A DNA stretch of 64,000 bases from Sphingomonas sp. Y38-1Y (GCF_032391395.1 NZ_CP135916.1:2883001-2947000); one strand, 5' to 3'; counted from the first letter of the stretch, positions 33,377 to 42,719 are shown. Program-made: numbers and translations. Notes: generated from the sequence alone by a model not told the origin.

Positions 33377-34024
33377 ATGGAAAGTCGCGTACCCGCTTCC
33401 CCGAGGTTGACTCGTGTTCAAAAAAATTGGCTGGCAGTGAGTGAGCGACGGTTGCTCACTTGGCTTTGCGGCATGATGCCGGCCTCAATCACACCTGATC
33501 GATTGACCGCTATCGGCATGGTTGGCGCCGCTCTGGTTTTTGTCGGCTATCTGGGCAGCAATCTAGCGACTTGGTGGCTCTGGATCGCGTTGCTCGGCTA
33601 TGTCGTTCAATGGTTTGGCGACTCCCTCGATGGAAGCTTAGCTCGTTTCCGCGGCATCGAGCGACCGTCCTACGGCTATTTTCTTGATCATAGTTGTGAC
33701 GGCGCCGCCAACTTACTAATCGTAGCTGGGATTGGTCTTTCGCCATTCGTAGACATGACGGTCGCTATGATCGCCTACAGGCGGATCAACCGCCTTCTGC
33801 GACAAAGCCGCTCGTGGATACAAAAGCGCTGGAAAAAAGGATGGCTAAACGTGAGCGAAACGTACAACCTCCATTTCGGACAGACTGCCGGGTTTCACTC
33901 CCTTTTCTTCTCGGCTGTTCTGACCTGGCCAGGTTGCCCCCAACCGCGAGGCCGAGTGGATGAAGAGGCGAGGCGCAATCTCGACACCCCCGGGGAGCGC
34001 TTCGCCTCTTCTCTTCAATCATAG
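33377..34024 (+). CDS. CDP-alcohol phosphotransferase-like protein with abnormal C-terminus
   Basis: 215 residues from ATG 33377. The family motif D-x2-DG-x2-AR-x8-G-x3-D-x3-D is complete (GDSLDGSLARFRGIERPSYG, then YFLDHSCD, about 82-109). Three hydrophobic segments surround it. After VDMTVAMIA (about residue 135) the expected membrane helices are replaced by basic, polar sequence (RRINRLLRQSRSWIQKRWKK), and the end is unrelated. This suggests a frameshift or fusion at the 3' side, so the gene may be dead. The family joins a CDP-lipid or CDP-polyol to an alcohol in the membrane. Confidence 0.6.
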   Translation: MESRVPASPRLTRVQKNWLAVSERRLLTWLCGMMPASITPDRLTAIGMVGAALVFVGYLGSNLATWWLWIALLGYVVQWFGDSLDGSLARFRGIERPSYGYFLDHSCDGAANLLIVAGIGLSPFVDMTVAMIAYRRINRLLRQSRSWIQKRWKKGWLNVSETYNLHFGQTAGFHSLFFSAVLTWPGCPQPRGRVDEEARRNLDTPGERFASSLQS

Positions 34025-34160
34025 GTTGCTCAGTCTGATGGGCTCAGCTCGAGCTCAGCCTTGGCGATTGTACCATTCGCAGACCGGCGCTCGTTAACGC
34101 TGCTTACCCAGCCTTTCGGAGGTATTTGCGCCGAAACCGCTCAAAGCGCGTTTCGCGACG

Positions 34161-34412
34161 ATGCCCACGTATCAATTTTGCATATTTGAAGCCGGCGAGC
34201 GCAGGAGCACGAGCACGGTCACGCTTCCAAGCGTGGCCGCTGCGGAGTCCATGGTGCAGCGCTATGCAGGCGATCTGCTGCGTTTTCAGGAGCCGTCTAT
34301 TTTCAATAGAGACCTAGAGGTTCGTGTTTAGACCGAAACAGGTCTGACGCTGTTCCAGATCCTGATCGTCGGCATGCCCTCCGCGGCGACCGTCAGATTG
34401 ATCAAGCGCTGA
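34161..34412 (+). pseudogene. DUF6894-like gene with internal amber stop
   Basis: ATG 34161 to TGA 34410 spans 83 codons, exactly the length of the intact paralogue at 21727-21978. The first part MPTYQFCIFEAGERRSTSTV, then AGDLLRFQEPSIFNRDLEVRV, parallels MYRFCVYENGEHHAESSIE, GDLMRSRKVSILDAELEVQV. Codon 57 is TAG where the paralogue has a Gln codon, and the frame then continues TETGLTLFQILIVGMPSAA, matching DQLGLTLFCISVMGTFSAA. A single C-to-T change explains it. If not a sequencing error, only a 56-residue product is made. Confidence 0.75.
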
Positions 34413-35015
34413 TTTCCGCAATCGCAGCCAGCGTGCAAAGCAATTCTCGATTCTCGATGTAATTTGCCGAGCATTTGACCAGCAATGCGGAGTGCTAAAA
34501 AGCTACGTACCGGACGCGTGACAAGGCGACCGCATCCACCTTCACGAAGAAGGCGCCCAAACGCCGCGGCTTCGTGCGCGATACTGTGAACGTACTGTAC
34601 CTGCCCCGATCGCACGTTCGTCAACGCTATTTTCACCAGCTCTGCCGCATTGTCTTACGGTGGTCAGTGCAGCGGACTTGCTCGGCTAGTCTCCCAGTCG
34701 GCCGGCGTGTGCTTGCTGATAAGCAGACCCGCAGCGCGCAAGCTGGCTCTCGCCGCAACCGGTGCAGTGGCTTGGCAGCATTTAAAGAGGTAAACGTCCT
34801 CCCACAATCAGGCGTGCGCACGGTTGTTGCCGATCCCGCTAGCCGATGAACATTACGCTAAGACCGCTGCTCGACCTTCAGAACTCGTCTATTGGCTCGG
34901 CACCAAAGCTAATGCACGGTTCCGGCTTTACGTCGCGTGCTGAGCTGCGCCAGCCTCAAGCCTACAAAGGTCCGATGAATAACTATTGCGTCGCACGCTG
35001 ACTGCTTGGCCTTCT
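34413..35015. other. Intergenic stretch without recognised gene
   Basis: About 600 bp of lower-GC, mixed-composition DNA. Open frames of 60-100 codons exist on both strands, but none has a convincing ribosome site, codon bias or similarity to a known family. It resembles decayed accessory DNA. Confidence 0.45.
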
Positions 35016-35198
35016 TTAGCCGCGTAGAACCTGCACTGTCACTTGATCCCGCGCCTCCGCTGCAGCTTGGAGCAGCCGGCTGCATGTTTCTGCCGCGGCG
35101 TCCGGAGTCAAATACAGCGCGATGCCACCTGGGCCATGGACGATTACTTGGCCGTCATCAGCGTGGACATCAATTGGAAGATCATCAGGTCCGGCCAT
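35016..35198 (-). CDS. Small hypothetical protein
   Basis: 60 residues: MAGPDDLPIDVHADDGQVIV, HGPGGIALYLTPDAAAETCSRLLQAAAEARD. This beta-beta-alpha pattern (a short sheet with 'VDGPGG', then 'LTPDAAxETxxRL') recurs among small sphingomonad proteins. An AGGAGGGC-type ribosome site precedes the start (35205-35199 on the minus strand). It is probably cytoplasmic, and its function is unknown. Confidence 0.6.
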   Translation of the reverse strand: MAGPDDLPIDVHADDGQVIVHGPGGIALYLTPDAAAETCSRLLQAAAEARDQVTVQVLRG

Positions 35199-35311
35199 AG
35201 CGCCCTCCTATGGAAGTAACGTCAGGGGTTTGGCGAAGATCCTGTACGCTACGGACACAGATGTGCTCTGCAACTACACCCGATAAGCCGTTCGATGTCG
35301 GATGTGCAGCC

Positions 35312-36370
35312 TCACGACCTGATCAGCCCGGCGGCCCGCAGTGCGTCGTTGATCGTTGCCGCCGTGTCTAAGCGCCCGGTCGCGGCGCTGGGCGTCTTGA
35401 CTGGCCGAAGCGGCGCAACGGTAGGAACAATGCCCCACGCGGCCGCTATCCGGTAGGTGGAGGAGATACCAGCGTCGAGCATGTGCGCCCCGGGGGTACC
35501 GCAGGCCTCGTCGCCGCGGGTCGCCAACGGCGTGCCACGACCCATGCCTGAGACCGTGTACTGTTCGATCACCGCCCGACCGGTGGCATCGCGCCAGGTC
35601 CGGTGAGCATGCCCCGCGACCCGCCCGACCGTGTCGGGCTCGCCAACGCGGTGGAGCCCGCGCCACTGGTCGACGATCATCTCTGCGTTGACAGCGTCGA
35701 CTGTCGGGTCGCTGCTGCCGTGCCAGACCGACACGGCGGGCCATGGCCCGCGATGCGGCGATGCCGCCCGTACCCGCTCGCTGAGGCTAGCGCGGTCATG
35801 GCCGCGGCCGCGCATCCGCTCTAGCGCCTCGGGCACCCCCCACGCGGTGCCGAACGGCAGCCCGGCGATGATCGCGCCGCCGGCGAAGATCTCGGGATGG
35901 CAGGCCAGCATCGCCGAGGTCATCGCTCCGCCCGCCGACAGACCCGTGACGAACACCCGTGCCGGGTCGAGCCGATGGCGCTCAACCGTGGCGAATACCA
36001 TTTCGCGGATAGACTCGACCTCGCCGCTACTGCGCCGCACGTCCTCGGGCGAAAACCAGTTGAAGCAGAGATTGGGGTTATTCGCCCGCTGCTGTTCGGG
36101 GAACAGCACCGCAAAGCCGAACCGCTCGGCCAGTTCGGACCAGCCTGAGCCATGGTCGTAACTCGCGGCGGTCTGCGTGCACCCGTGTAGCACGACCACC
36201 AGTGGGGCGTTGGCAGCTAGGCCGGCTGGCACGTACAGCAGCGCACGCAAAGCGCCGGGGTCGCTGCCGTACCCTTCCATTGGGGTCAGATTATTGTTCT
36301 GCCCGTCGCCGCGAAGGGCGGACTGCGGCATTTGCTTAAGGTGAGTGATCGTGTCGGAGATTGAGCGCAT
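35312..36370 (-). CDS. PHB-depolymerase-family esterase
   Basis: 352 residues; start 36370 is chosen for the AAGGAGCATCGC ribosome site. The alpha/beta-hydrolase core shows RALLYVPAGLAANAPLVVVLHGCTQ (oxyanion), the nucleophile in VFVTGLSAGGAMTSAML, WHGSSDPTVDAVNAE (acid) and the C-terminal His region. Family members (PF10503) hydrolyse polyhydroxyalkanoate oligomers or feruloyl/acetyl esters. There is no obvious signal peptide. The C-terminal 45 residues (TPSAATGRLDTAATINDALRAAGLI) form a small extra segment. Confidence 0.85.
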   Translation of the reverse strand: MRSISDTITHLKQMPQSALRGDGQNNNLTPMEGYGSDPGALRALLYVPAGLAANAPLVVVLHGCTQTAASYDHGSGWSELAERFGFAVLFPEQQRANNPNLCFNWFSPEDVRRSSGEVESIREMVFATVERHRLDPARVFVTGLSAGGAMTSAMLACHPEIFAGGAIIAGLPFGTAWGVPEALERMRGRGHDRASLSERVRAASPHRGPWPAVSVWHGSSDPTVDAVNAEMIVDQWRGLHRVGEPDTVGRVAGHAHRTWRDATGRAVIEQYTVSGMGRGTPLATRGDEACGTPGAHMLDAGISSTYRIAAAWGIVPTVAPLRPVKTPSAATGRLDTAATINDALRAAGLIRS

Positions 36371-36918
36371 GCGATGCTCCTTGTTGGCAGTGAGGAGCAT
36401 GGGACCAGCGATGCGACTGCCGCACACGCGATCATTGTGCGTTGCAGCAAATGTGGGGTCCTTGCTATGATCCTGCAAGGTGGCTGGCATGCGGAAACTG
36501 CAACGATCGAAGCGCCTCCGCTCCGCGACCACGCGGCTAAACGACTGCGGCAGCGACCTCGGCAGCTAGGGCCAGTCGACGTGATGATGATGCGCCGCTC
36601 TAGCTAAGCCAGATGCGTGCTTATAGAGTTATAACTCGCCGTGCTGGTCGGCGTGTCCCTGCAGACTGATAGGCTTGCAAAGCAGGAACTGGGCCTCGAC
36701 GCATCCGGCCCAGTTGCTTTGATGTCTTACCTCACAATGGTGCTTGATACATTGTTGTCAGGGCCCATGATGCTGACCTGTCATCACGCCAGCTCACCAC
36801 AAACGAAACCGGCCAGATCTGTAGCGATTTCGGCTGTACGTCGCAGCCGTCGATTTTCAAGTGTCTCGACTGCGATGGTCAGCACAGGGTAGATCGCCAA
36901 CGTTCGGAGCCTGAAAGC
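36371..36918. other. Intergenic stretch between esterase and DUF2252 genes
   Basis: About 550 bp. It holds the esterase promoter. On the minus strand near 36783-36890 a short frame reads VLTIAVETLENRRLRRTAEI, then ATDLAGFVCGELA, which might be a small protein, but no good start is visible. Otherwise nothing is recognised. Confidence 0.4.
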
Positions 36919-38157
36919 TCAAGCAGCGAGCGCGTATTGCCGACAGTGATCGAGGTAGCCGGACTCGTGACTTCCGGCGAGGAAGACGACGCTTTCCCAA
37001 AGCCAGGAGGGCGCATCGATTTGACCCCCGCGATTCCCGCGCAGCGTGTCGAGCCAGCTCGCCCGCGTTGCTTCGTCCATCTGCCGCGCGTGCGCCTTGC
37101 CGACCACGAACGCCAGATAGCGCGCCGAGCGCACAGCCTCGCGATGGCCGAACTGCTCAATCTCGATCTTCAGATCCTGCGGCGCGAGCTCGCGAAGGAA
37201 CAGCGACCGGTCGAGTATCCGGACCGCCATCATCCGGGCGCCCAGATGCGGTGACAGGGCCCGGGCCGCTGTCACCACCCGCTCGCCATGATCCGCAGGC
37301 ATCTTGGCGCCGCCGGCGGCGGGCGCAATCGGTGCCGCCGCCTGCTTCAGATCGACGAGCGCATAGCTCCAGCTGCCTTTGCTCGTCCGGATGCCGACGA
37401 TCGCGGCATATCGCAGCAAGCCGAGCGAACTGCACCCCTTCATCCAATATGCGGCGTCGACAAGCCGGACTTTTCGATCGGCGGGCTTGCCCTTCATCGA
37501 CAGAATCAGGTGCGCGACGTCCGGCTTTGCGAACAGGTCCTCCAGTGCCGAGCGCTCGACCGGGTCAAGCGTCCAGAACTTCTTGCCGAGCGGAATCCGC
37601 GGCTCGACCGCCTCGAGCCGCTCCTTGGCCAGATGGCGCCAGCGCCGTCCGAGCGCGGTGCGCCTGATGCTGCGGACGACGTCAGGTTCGACCCCGGCAT
37701 CGCCGCTCGTCGGGTCGAGGATCGCCTGGGCATAGCCCTCGACCATCTCCTCCATCATGCGAGCGGTGGTGACACCTGGCAGATCAGAGCCGCGGGCCGC
37801 AGTGGCAAGCGAGAGGCCGAGCCGGATGAGATCGTGGGCGGGATTGCCGATCACTGCCTGATCGAGATCACGAATCTGGATCTCGACCCTGCCGTCACTA
37901 TTGGCAAGCGGCCCCATATTGCCAAGGTGGCAGTCGCCGCAGATCCAGACCGGTGGACCCTTGGGCAGACGATCCGCCAGCGACGAGGCTTGCAACCACT
38001 CGTAAAAATTCGCGGTGTTGCCACGCACATAGGCGTGAGCAGAGCGCGCCATCTTCAGGGTGCGATTGGCTTCAAGAATGGCAGAACGTTCGGTCGGAAG
38101 GGGCATCAAATCGCAACCTCGCTGTCTTTTCAGCCAGTTCAACGTGCCGGAAGTCAT
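36919..38157 (-). CDS. DUF2252-family protein
   Basis: 412 residues from ATG 38157 (MTSGTLNWLKRQRGCDLMPL). Kinase-like DUF2252 features are seen: ARSAHAYVRGNTANFYEWL, PVWICGDCHLGNMGPLANSDG, RDLDQAVIGNPAHDLIRLGLSLA, and later KGCSSLGLLRYAAIVGI and GKAHARQMD. These proteins have an aminoglycoside-phosphotransferase-like fold; their substrate is unknown. The CDF transporter gene stops 68 bp upstream on the same strand. It is likely cytoplasmic. Confidence 0.88.
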   Translation of the reverse strand: MTSGTLNWLKRQRGCDLMPLPTERSAILEANRTLKMARSAHAYVRGNTANFYEWLQASSLADRLPKGPPVWICGDCHLGNMGPLANSDGRVEIQIRDLDQAVIGNPAHDLIRLGLSLATAARGSDLPGVTTARMMEEMVEGYAQAILDPTSGDAGVEPDVVRSIRRTALGRRWRHLAKERLEAVEPRIPLGKKFWTLDPVERSALEDLFAKPDVAHLILSMKGKPADRKVRLVDAAYWMKGCSSLGLLRYAAIVGIRTSKGSWSYALVDLKQAAAPIAPAAGGAKMPADHGERVVTAARALSPHLGARMMAVRILDRSLFLRELAPQDLKIEIEQFGHREAVRSARYLAFVVGKAHARQMDEATRASWLDTLRGNRGGQIDAPSWLWESVVFLAGSHESGYLDHCRQYALAA

Positions 38158-38225
38158 TTGTGTCGCATTGTTGCTGGCATTCGGGAAAAGCCGCTTTCCT
38201 CCACGCCGACCCCAGGCTGGGATCG

Positions 38226-39170
38226 TTAACCTTGTGCGGCCTCCACAAGCGATCGACGGTGCGCCTCGAAACTCTGGGCTTCGACAAACACACGGGTAAC
38301 GTCCGGGTGCGCGGCCTTTATGGCGCGCTCGATCGCACTCACCGTATCCTCCACGCCGGCTGCGGGCAGTGTGTTGCTGAAATCCAGGCTCAACGCCACC
38401 AGAACATCGTTCGGACCAAAATGCATAGTCAGCGATTCGTTGATCCGCTCGACACCATTTCCGGCCGCGGCGATCGAGCGGATGCTGGCGCGAACCGGCG
38501 CTGAGACTCCCTCGCCGGTGAGCAGGCTCTGACACTCGTACGCGAGAAAGGCGGCAGTCAGCGCCAGGATGATGCCGATGATGACAGAGGCAACGCCATC
38601 AAGGATCGGCATCTCCAGCGTTTGCGCAAGCGCGATGCCGATCAGCGCCGTAACGAGACCCAGAAGCGCCGCTGAGTCCTCAAACAGCACCGTAAAGATG
38701 GTCGGATCCTTGCTCGCGCGGATCGCGGCGATCCATCCGCCATCTCCTTTCTCGGCACGGAACGCCTTGAACGCGACCATCCAAACTGCGCCTTCAAACA
38801 CAATACCCAGTGCAAGCACGATATAGTTAACCCAAGCATCCTGAATCGGATGCGGGTCCCTGATCTTTTCGATGCCGTGCAGGATGGACAGTCCGGCGCC
38901 TAGACCGAAGATCAGGATGGCAACGACGAAAGCCCAAAAATACAGACGTAAGCCATAGCCAAACGGATGCTCTGCTGTTGCGGGTCTTGCCGCCTGCCGC
39001 ATCCCGTAGAGCAGCAGTATTTGGTTGCCGGTATCAACGAGCGAGTGGATGCCTTCCGACATCATGGCCGCCGAGCCGGTGAAGGCAGCCGCGACAAACT
39101 TGGTCCCGGCGATCAGCGCATTGCCGCCAAGCGCCGCCAGAATGACGGTCTTCGAGCCGTGTCCGGCCAT
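38226..39170 (-). CDS. Cation diffusion facilitator transporter
   Basis: 314 residues with about six membrane helices. Metal-site signatures are SEGIHSLVDTGNQ (helix 2, HxxxD) and the second site in VLFEDSAALLGLV (helix 5, D). A cytoplasmic C-terminal domain (about 210-314; LTMHFGPNDVLVALSLDFS) has the ferredoxin-like form of this family. It exports divalent cations (Zn, Co, Fe or Mn) in exchange for protons. The exact metal cannot be assigned. Confidence 0.9.
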   Translation of the reverse strand: MAGHGSKTVILAALGGNALIAGTKFVAAAFTGSAAMMSEGIHSLVDTGNQILLLYGMRQAARPATAEHPFGYGLRLYFWAFVVAILIFGLGAGLSILHGIEKIRDPHPIQDAWVNYIVLALGIVFEGAVWMVAFKAFRAEKGDGGWIAAIRASKDPTIFTVLFEDSAALLGLVTALIGIALAQTLEMPILDGVASVIIGIILALTAAFLAYECQSLLTGEGVSAPVRASIRSIAAAGNGVERINESLTMHFGPNDVLVALSLDFSNTLPAAGVEDTVSAIERAIKAAHPDVTRVFVEAQSFEAHRRSLVEAAQG

Positions 39171-39311
39171 TTATCTGTGTCCCGAAAGTCGATCAGCGCC
39201 TGACGCGCGCTTCGGGCGCCTCTAGGGCGGCAGCTTACCGAAGTCGAGTTTGTACCCGAAAACAGCGACACCCATGGTCCCGTCGGCGGACCTTGGGAAC
39301 GTCATCCGCCC

Positions 39312-39890
39312 TTATCGTCGAAGGCGACAAGCAAGCACGACCCATCGACCGGTACGGCGCGAGACCCGCACGTTCCAGCGACGGCGTGTCGCCTGCAGAA
39401 AGGCACGCTGCAGGTGCGCGGCATGTTGCGCGAAGTCGGGATAATCCACACGGTGGTGGGCCAGCACCAGAGTGCCGCCTGAGCGGAGCGTAGCGGCGAG
39501 GTCACGAGCGGTTTGGATCATATCGCGCAGCGACAGGTAGTATAGGACTTCGGCGACGACGATGACGTCGTATTGAACGCGCGGCAACCGATCGGGAATG
39601 ACCAGCTTGAGGGCATGTGCGCGTCGGCGACCCTTCAAAGCCTTTGCGACCAGCGCGGTGCCGCTTTCCGTACCCTCGGTAGCGTCCAGGCGCAGCGCTC
39701 GCGATGCGATCGCAGCACTGTTGGAACCGTTGCCGGCGGCAACTTCGAGCACGCGGCCCCATGGTCCTGTTCCGATGGCATGCAGGACGGCGCGACGCTT
39801 CAGCGCCTCATCACCGTCGGTGAAGGTCGACCAGGGGTCGTCGTCATTGGCAAACTTGCGATCAAACCCGTCGAGCGAGATCGGCCTCAT
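39312..39890 (-). CDS. NodS-like SAM-dependent methyltransferase
   Basis: 192 residues; ATG overlaps the PIG-L stop as ATGA. SAM motif I is VLEVAAGNGSNSAAIA (about 46-62), followed by LDATEGTESG and YDVIVVAEVLYYLSLRDM (motif II region), then LRSGGTLVLAHHRVDYPDF. The form resembles NodS, the N-methyltransferase of Nod-factor synthesis. It is the last gene of a four-gene operon (GT2, acyl-CoA dehydrogenase-like, PIG-L deacetylase, methyltransferase), so it probably methylates the glycan or amino-sugar made by the others. Confidence 0.85.
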   Translation of the reverse strand: MRPISLDGFDRKFANDDDPWSTFTDGDEALKRRAVLHAIGTGPWGRVLEVAAGNGSNSAAIASRALRLDATEGTESGTALVAKALKGRRRAHALKLVIPDRLPRVQYDVIVVAEVLYYLSLRDMIQTARDLAATLRSGGTLVLAHHRVDYPDFAQHAAHLQRAFLQATRRRWNVRVSRRTGRWVVLACRLRR

Positions 39891-40540
39891 CGGCGGCCAT
39901 CCAAGAACAGCTCGCAAGGCCGCGTGAAGGTCGCGATCTGAGCCGGCGTCATCACGAAGCCTTGAGGATCGTCGGTGATGCGGCCGGCCTGGGTCCGATA
40001 TCTGCGCACGGCGTGACGCTTGGCGAGCCGCTCTTGCGCGGTCAGGAGCAGAGCGCGGGCTCCCGCAGGCCGCGAGCCGGCCGGCCAGACCGGATAGGCA
40101 AGCACGCGCAAACCGGGACGCCGCAGCGTTGAGGCGCAGATGGCGGCGCTGCGATGATCGGGATGAGCGTCGCTGGCTGCCGACACGGCGACCAATGCTG
40201 GCCCGCCATGTCCCAGCGCACGGGCCAAGCCGCGTCGCGCAGGCACGGTGTGCCGGTGAAGGCACCCGTCGGGCAGGTTGAGAAACGTTACGTCGTTCGC
40301 GGCCACGCCGATCTGGCGCAGCACGCGGCGGCTCTCTCGCCGGCGCTCCGCCGTCAGCCGGCGACGCGGCCAGCGCAAGCTGTTCGGATGCGATGCGGCA
40401 CCGTCGGTCAACACGACTACTTTCACCGCCACGCCTCGCCGCCGCAATCGGCACATCAGCGCGTACGCGCCGATGGTTTCGTCGTCCGGGTGGGGGGCGA
40501 CGACGATCAGCCGCCGTGGCATGCCGACACGCAGCCTCAT
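39887..40540 (-). CDS. PIG-L-family deacetylase
   Basis: 217 residues from ATG 40540, overlapping the preceding stop by 4 bp. The zinc motif is LIVVAPHPDDETIGA (HPDD), with a second metal His in SDAHPDHRSAA (HPDH). PIG-L/LmbE enzymes remove N-acetyl groups from GlcNAc-type conjugates in the cytosol. Between a glycosyltransferase and an N-methyltransferase, it would free an amine that is then methylated or acylated. Confidence 0.9.
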   Translation of the reverse strand: MRLRVGMPRRLIVVAPHPDDETIGAYALMCRLRRRGVAVKVVVLTDGAASHPNSLRWPRRRLTAERRRESRRVLRQIGVAANDVTFLNLPDGCLHRHTVPARRGLARALGHGGPALVAVSAASDAHPDHRSAAICASTLRRPGLRVLAYPVWPAGSRPAGARALLLTAQERLAKRHAVRRYRTQAGRITDDPQGFVMTPAQIATFTRPCELFLDGRR

Positions 40541-41511
40541 AGGCACGCCGTGAGCGTTCCCGCCGCGATAGCAGCGCCCACCTGCATTCGCTGCGCATCG
40601 GGGGCAGGCTGGCGTAGGTACATAGACAAGTCGGTGATTGCGGCAGCAAGCGGATGAGCCGCGAAAAGCGATTGCACACCCACCGCCTGCTCGGCGAGTT
40701 CGATCGCAGGACCACCCGCCCCGTATACGGCCGCGCGAGCGGCAGCGACTAGCGGCAGGCGCGACGCCTCGTCGGCGAACCAACCCGTCGCAGCGGTGCG
40801 GATAGCGCCGGCTGCCGCCTCGGCGAGGCCGTAGAGCGCGGCCAGGCGCCCTGCCTGATGCGGATCGTTCGCGCGACCAGTGGCGACGAGGTGCGAGGCC
40901 ACATGGTCGAGCAATGCCGCGATGCCTCCCGCCTGCACCGCTGCAAAGCGCAGCGCACCGCCGCTGAACCATGGCTCGCGCACATAATCACCAGGCGCGC
41001 CGATCAAGTCTTGGGCCGCAACCAGTGCATCGTGCCATCTTACAACATGGGTCTCCGACCGCTGCATTCCAGCCACCTGCCAAAACGTCCGGTCTATCTG
41101 CGGAGGCGTACGCGCGAGATCGACGAGCAGCAGTTGGCGGCCACCCGCGACGTCTACGCTCACCAGCGCATGCGAAATCAGGCCCGCACCACTCGCAAAG
41201 CTCTTGCCGCCAGTTAAACGCAATTCATCAATCCGCAGTGGCTCGCCTGCCAAGTCCGCGTTCCACACGCCGAACGCTCCGCCGCCCACCACTGCCGCGG
41301 CTGCGCGCTCGCGCTGCTTCGCGTCTCCATATCGGTTGACGATCTGCAAAGCATCGACATGCCCCTCGAACAATCGCCCGAGCGGCAGATCGGCTCGGCC
41401 GGCCTGGTAAAGGATCCGCAACAACCCAAGCATCGTTTCGGCATCGGCAGGATCGTCGAAGCTGTCTAGCAGCGTCGATCGAGCAGTAATTTCGCGACGT
41501 AGGTCAGTCAC
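40537..41511 (-). CDS. Acyl-CoA dehydrogenase-like protein (short)
   Basis: 324 residues, shorter than the usual 380. The middle beta-domain (GAFGVWNADLAGEPLRIDELRLTGGKSFASGAGLISHALVSV) and C-terminal helical bundle (FSGGALRFAAVQAGGIAALLDHVASHLVATG) follow the acyl-CoA dehydrogenase plan; the N-terminal helical domain is reduced. The catalytic Glu is not certain. It may oxidise an acyl-CoA/ACP to supply an unsaturated acyl group, or have lost activity. Both ends overlap neighbouring genes by 4 bp. Confidence 0.8.
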   Translation of the reverse strand: MTDLRREITARSTLLDSFDDPADAETMLGLLRILYQAGRADLPLGRLFEGHVDALQIVNRYGDAKQRERAAAAVVGGGAFGVWNADLAGEPLRIDELRLTGGKSFASGAGLISHALVSVDVAGGRQLLLVDLARTPPQIDRTFWQVAGMQRSETHVVRWHDALVAAQDLIGAPGDYVREPWFSGGALRFAAVQAGGIAALLDHVASHLVATGRANDPHQAGRLAALYGLAEAAAGAIRTAATGWFADEASRLPLVAAARAAVYGAGGPAIELAEQAVGVQSLFAAHPLAAAITDLSMYLRQPAPDAQRMQVGAAIAAGTLTACL

Positions 41512-42578
41512 GCTGCCAGCCGTCCGGCGATCAACGTGGCCAGTTCGACCTCAGCGACCCCCAAAGACACGCATCGCATTCCGCCGGGCACCGTGGGGAC
41601 AACCCGCATGGCGAAGGCTTCGCCGTTGGGACAGTCCCGAGCCACGCCCCTGATATGATCGATGGCGAGCTCAACGCCGGCAGCCAATTTGGAGAAGTCG
41701 CCGCTTTCAAAAGAGGAACGCGCGATGGCATGGAAGCTGTACTGCCAAGCAGCATCGCCAGGATGGGTCACCTCCACTATCTCTCCATTTCGATCGAGCG
41801 CACGAAGGCTCCCCGCCAAGCCGTCTGTTACGCGACCAAAGCGCCGGTCGGATGTATAGACGACGCTGGCGGCATCCCGTCGAACGTGCAGACCCGCGCG
41901 TGCCGCATCATCAATCAAAAGCGCGTCCTCGCCGCTTGCAAGAGCCATGAACCCGCCCAACGAGCGATAGCTCTCGACGAAGAGTCCGAGGTTCGCACCG
42001 CTCGAATGATGATGCGTGTTCGTCGCGTCCCAAGCTACCGGGTCGAGCGTTCGTCGAAACGCGTACAACGCATCGTAATACGCTTCGAGCCGATCCTGAA
42101 CAGGGTTCGATCGAGTTACTTTCCGGATGACCTTACCCGCAACGACGTCCGCGTGATGCAGCGCGCTCACCATCGTTTGCAGCCAATCTGCGGCAGGCGT
42201 GCTGTCCGCATCAGTGGTCAGCAGCACGCCGGCACCGTTGAGGCAACGCTCACCAAGAACCATAGCCTGATGACGCGCGCGACCTGCGTTCGGCGCCAGG
42301 TCACTCACCTGTTCGACGAACACCGGGAGCGACGCGTTGACGGCGTAATCCCGAGCCACTGCTACGCTTGCGTCAGTGCAGCTGTCCAGCAGAAGGCAGA
42401 GCCGGGGTGCGACATCGCTCCGGACCATCTGTTCCAAGGCGGCGAACAGCTTGGGAAGCGCCGTCGCCTCGTCGCGAGCGGGCACACAAATGGCAATTGG
42501 AACCGTTGTTCCTCGCCAGTCGATGCTCAATTCAGACCTGTGCGCATAACCTACGTTTAACGGCACGAGCCGCTTCAT
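41508..42578 (-). CDS. GT2-family glycosyltransferase, first gene of the four-gene operon
   Basis: 356 residues from ATG 42578 (MKRLVPLNVGYAHRSELSID). The GT-A fold shows VPIAICVPARDEATALPKLFAAL, LLLDSCTDASVAVARDY, and the DxD-type motif in VLLTTDADSTPAADWL. The acceptor region includes HHHSSGANLGLFVESYRSLGGF and SGEDALLIDDAARAG (catalytic ED). No membrane helices are seen, unlike chitin or cellulose synthases. It transfers a sugar from a nucleotide donor in the cytosol. Its stop overlaps the next ATG as ATGA. Confidence 0.88.
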   Translation of the reverse strand: MKRLVPLNVGYAHRSELSIDWRGTTVPIAICVPARDEATALPKLFAALEQMVRSDVAPRLCLLLDSCTDASVAVARDYAVNASLPVFVEQVSDLAPNAGRARHQAMVLGERCLNGAGVLLTTDADSTPAADWLQTMVSALHHADVVAGKVIRKVTRSNPVQDRLEAYYDALYAFRRTLDPVAWDATNTHHHSSGANLGLFVESYRSLGGFMALASGEDALLIDDAARAGLHVRRDAASVVYTSDRRFGRVTDGLAGSLRALDRNGEIVEVTHPGDAAWQYSFHAIARSSFESGDFSKLAAGVELAIDHIRGVARDCPNGEAFAMRVVPTVPGGMRCVSLGVAEVELATLIAGRLAA

Positions 42579-42719
42579 GCGTTGATACGGATCAACAACG
42601 TGCACAGGGCCAGCGGCAGAGTTGAACAAGCCAAGTTCAAGAAGCGGGATGCCACCAACATATTGCAGCCGCCATCCCTGGCATGCTGCGAGCCGGCACA
42701 TGCCGGCTCGCAGTTCCGA

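Noticed and set aside
33177..33410. 77-codon frame with a hydrophobic N-terminus (TTG start)
   Set aside because: There is no ribosome site and no family, and the second half looks random. One membrane-like helix is not enough.
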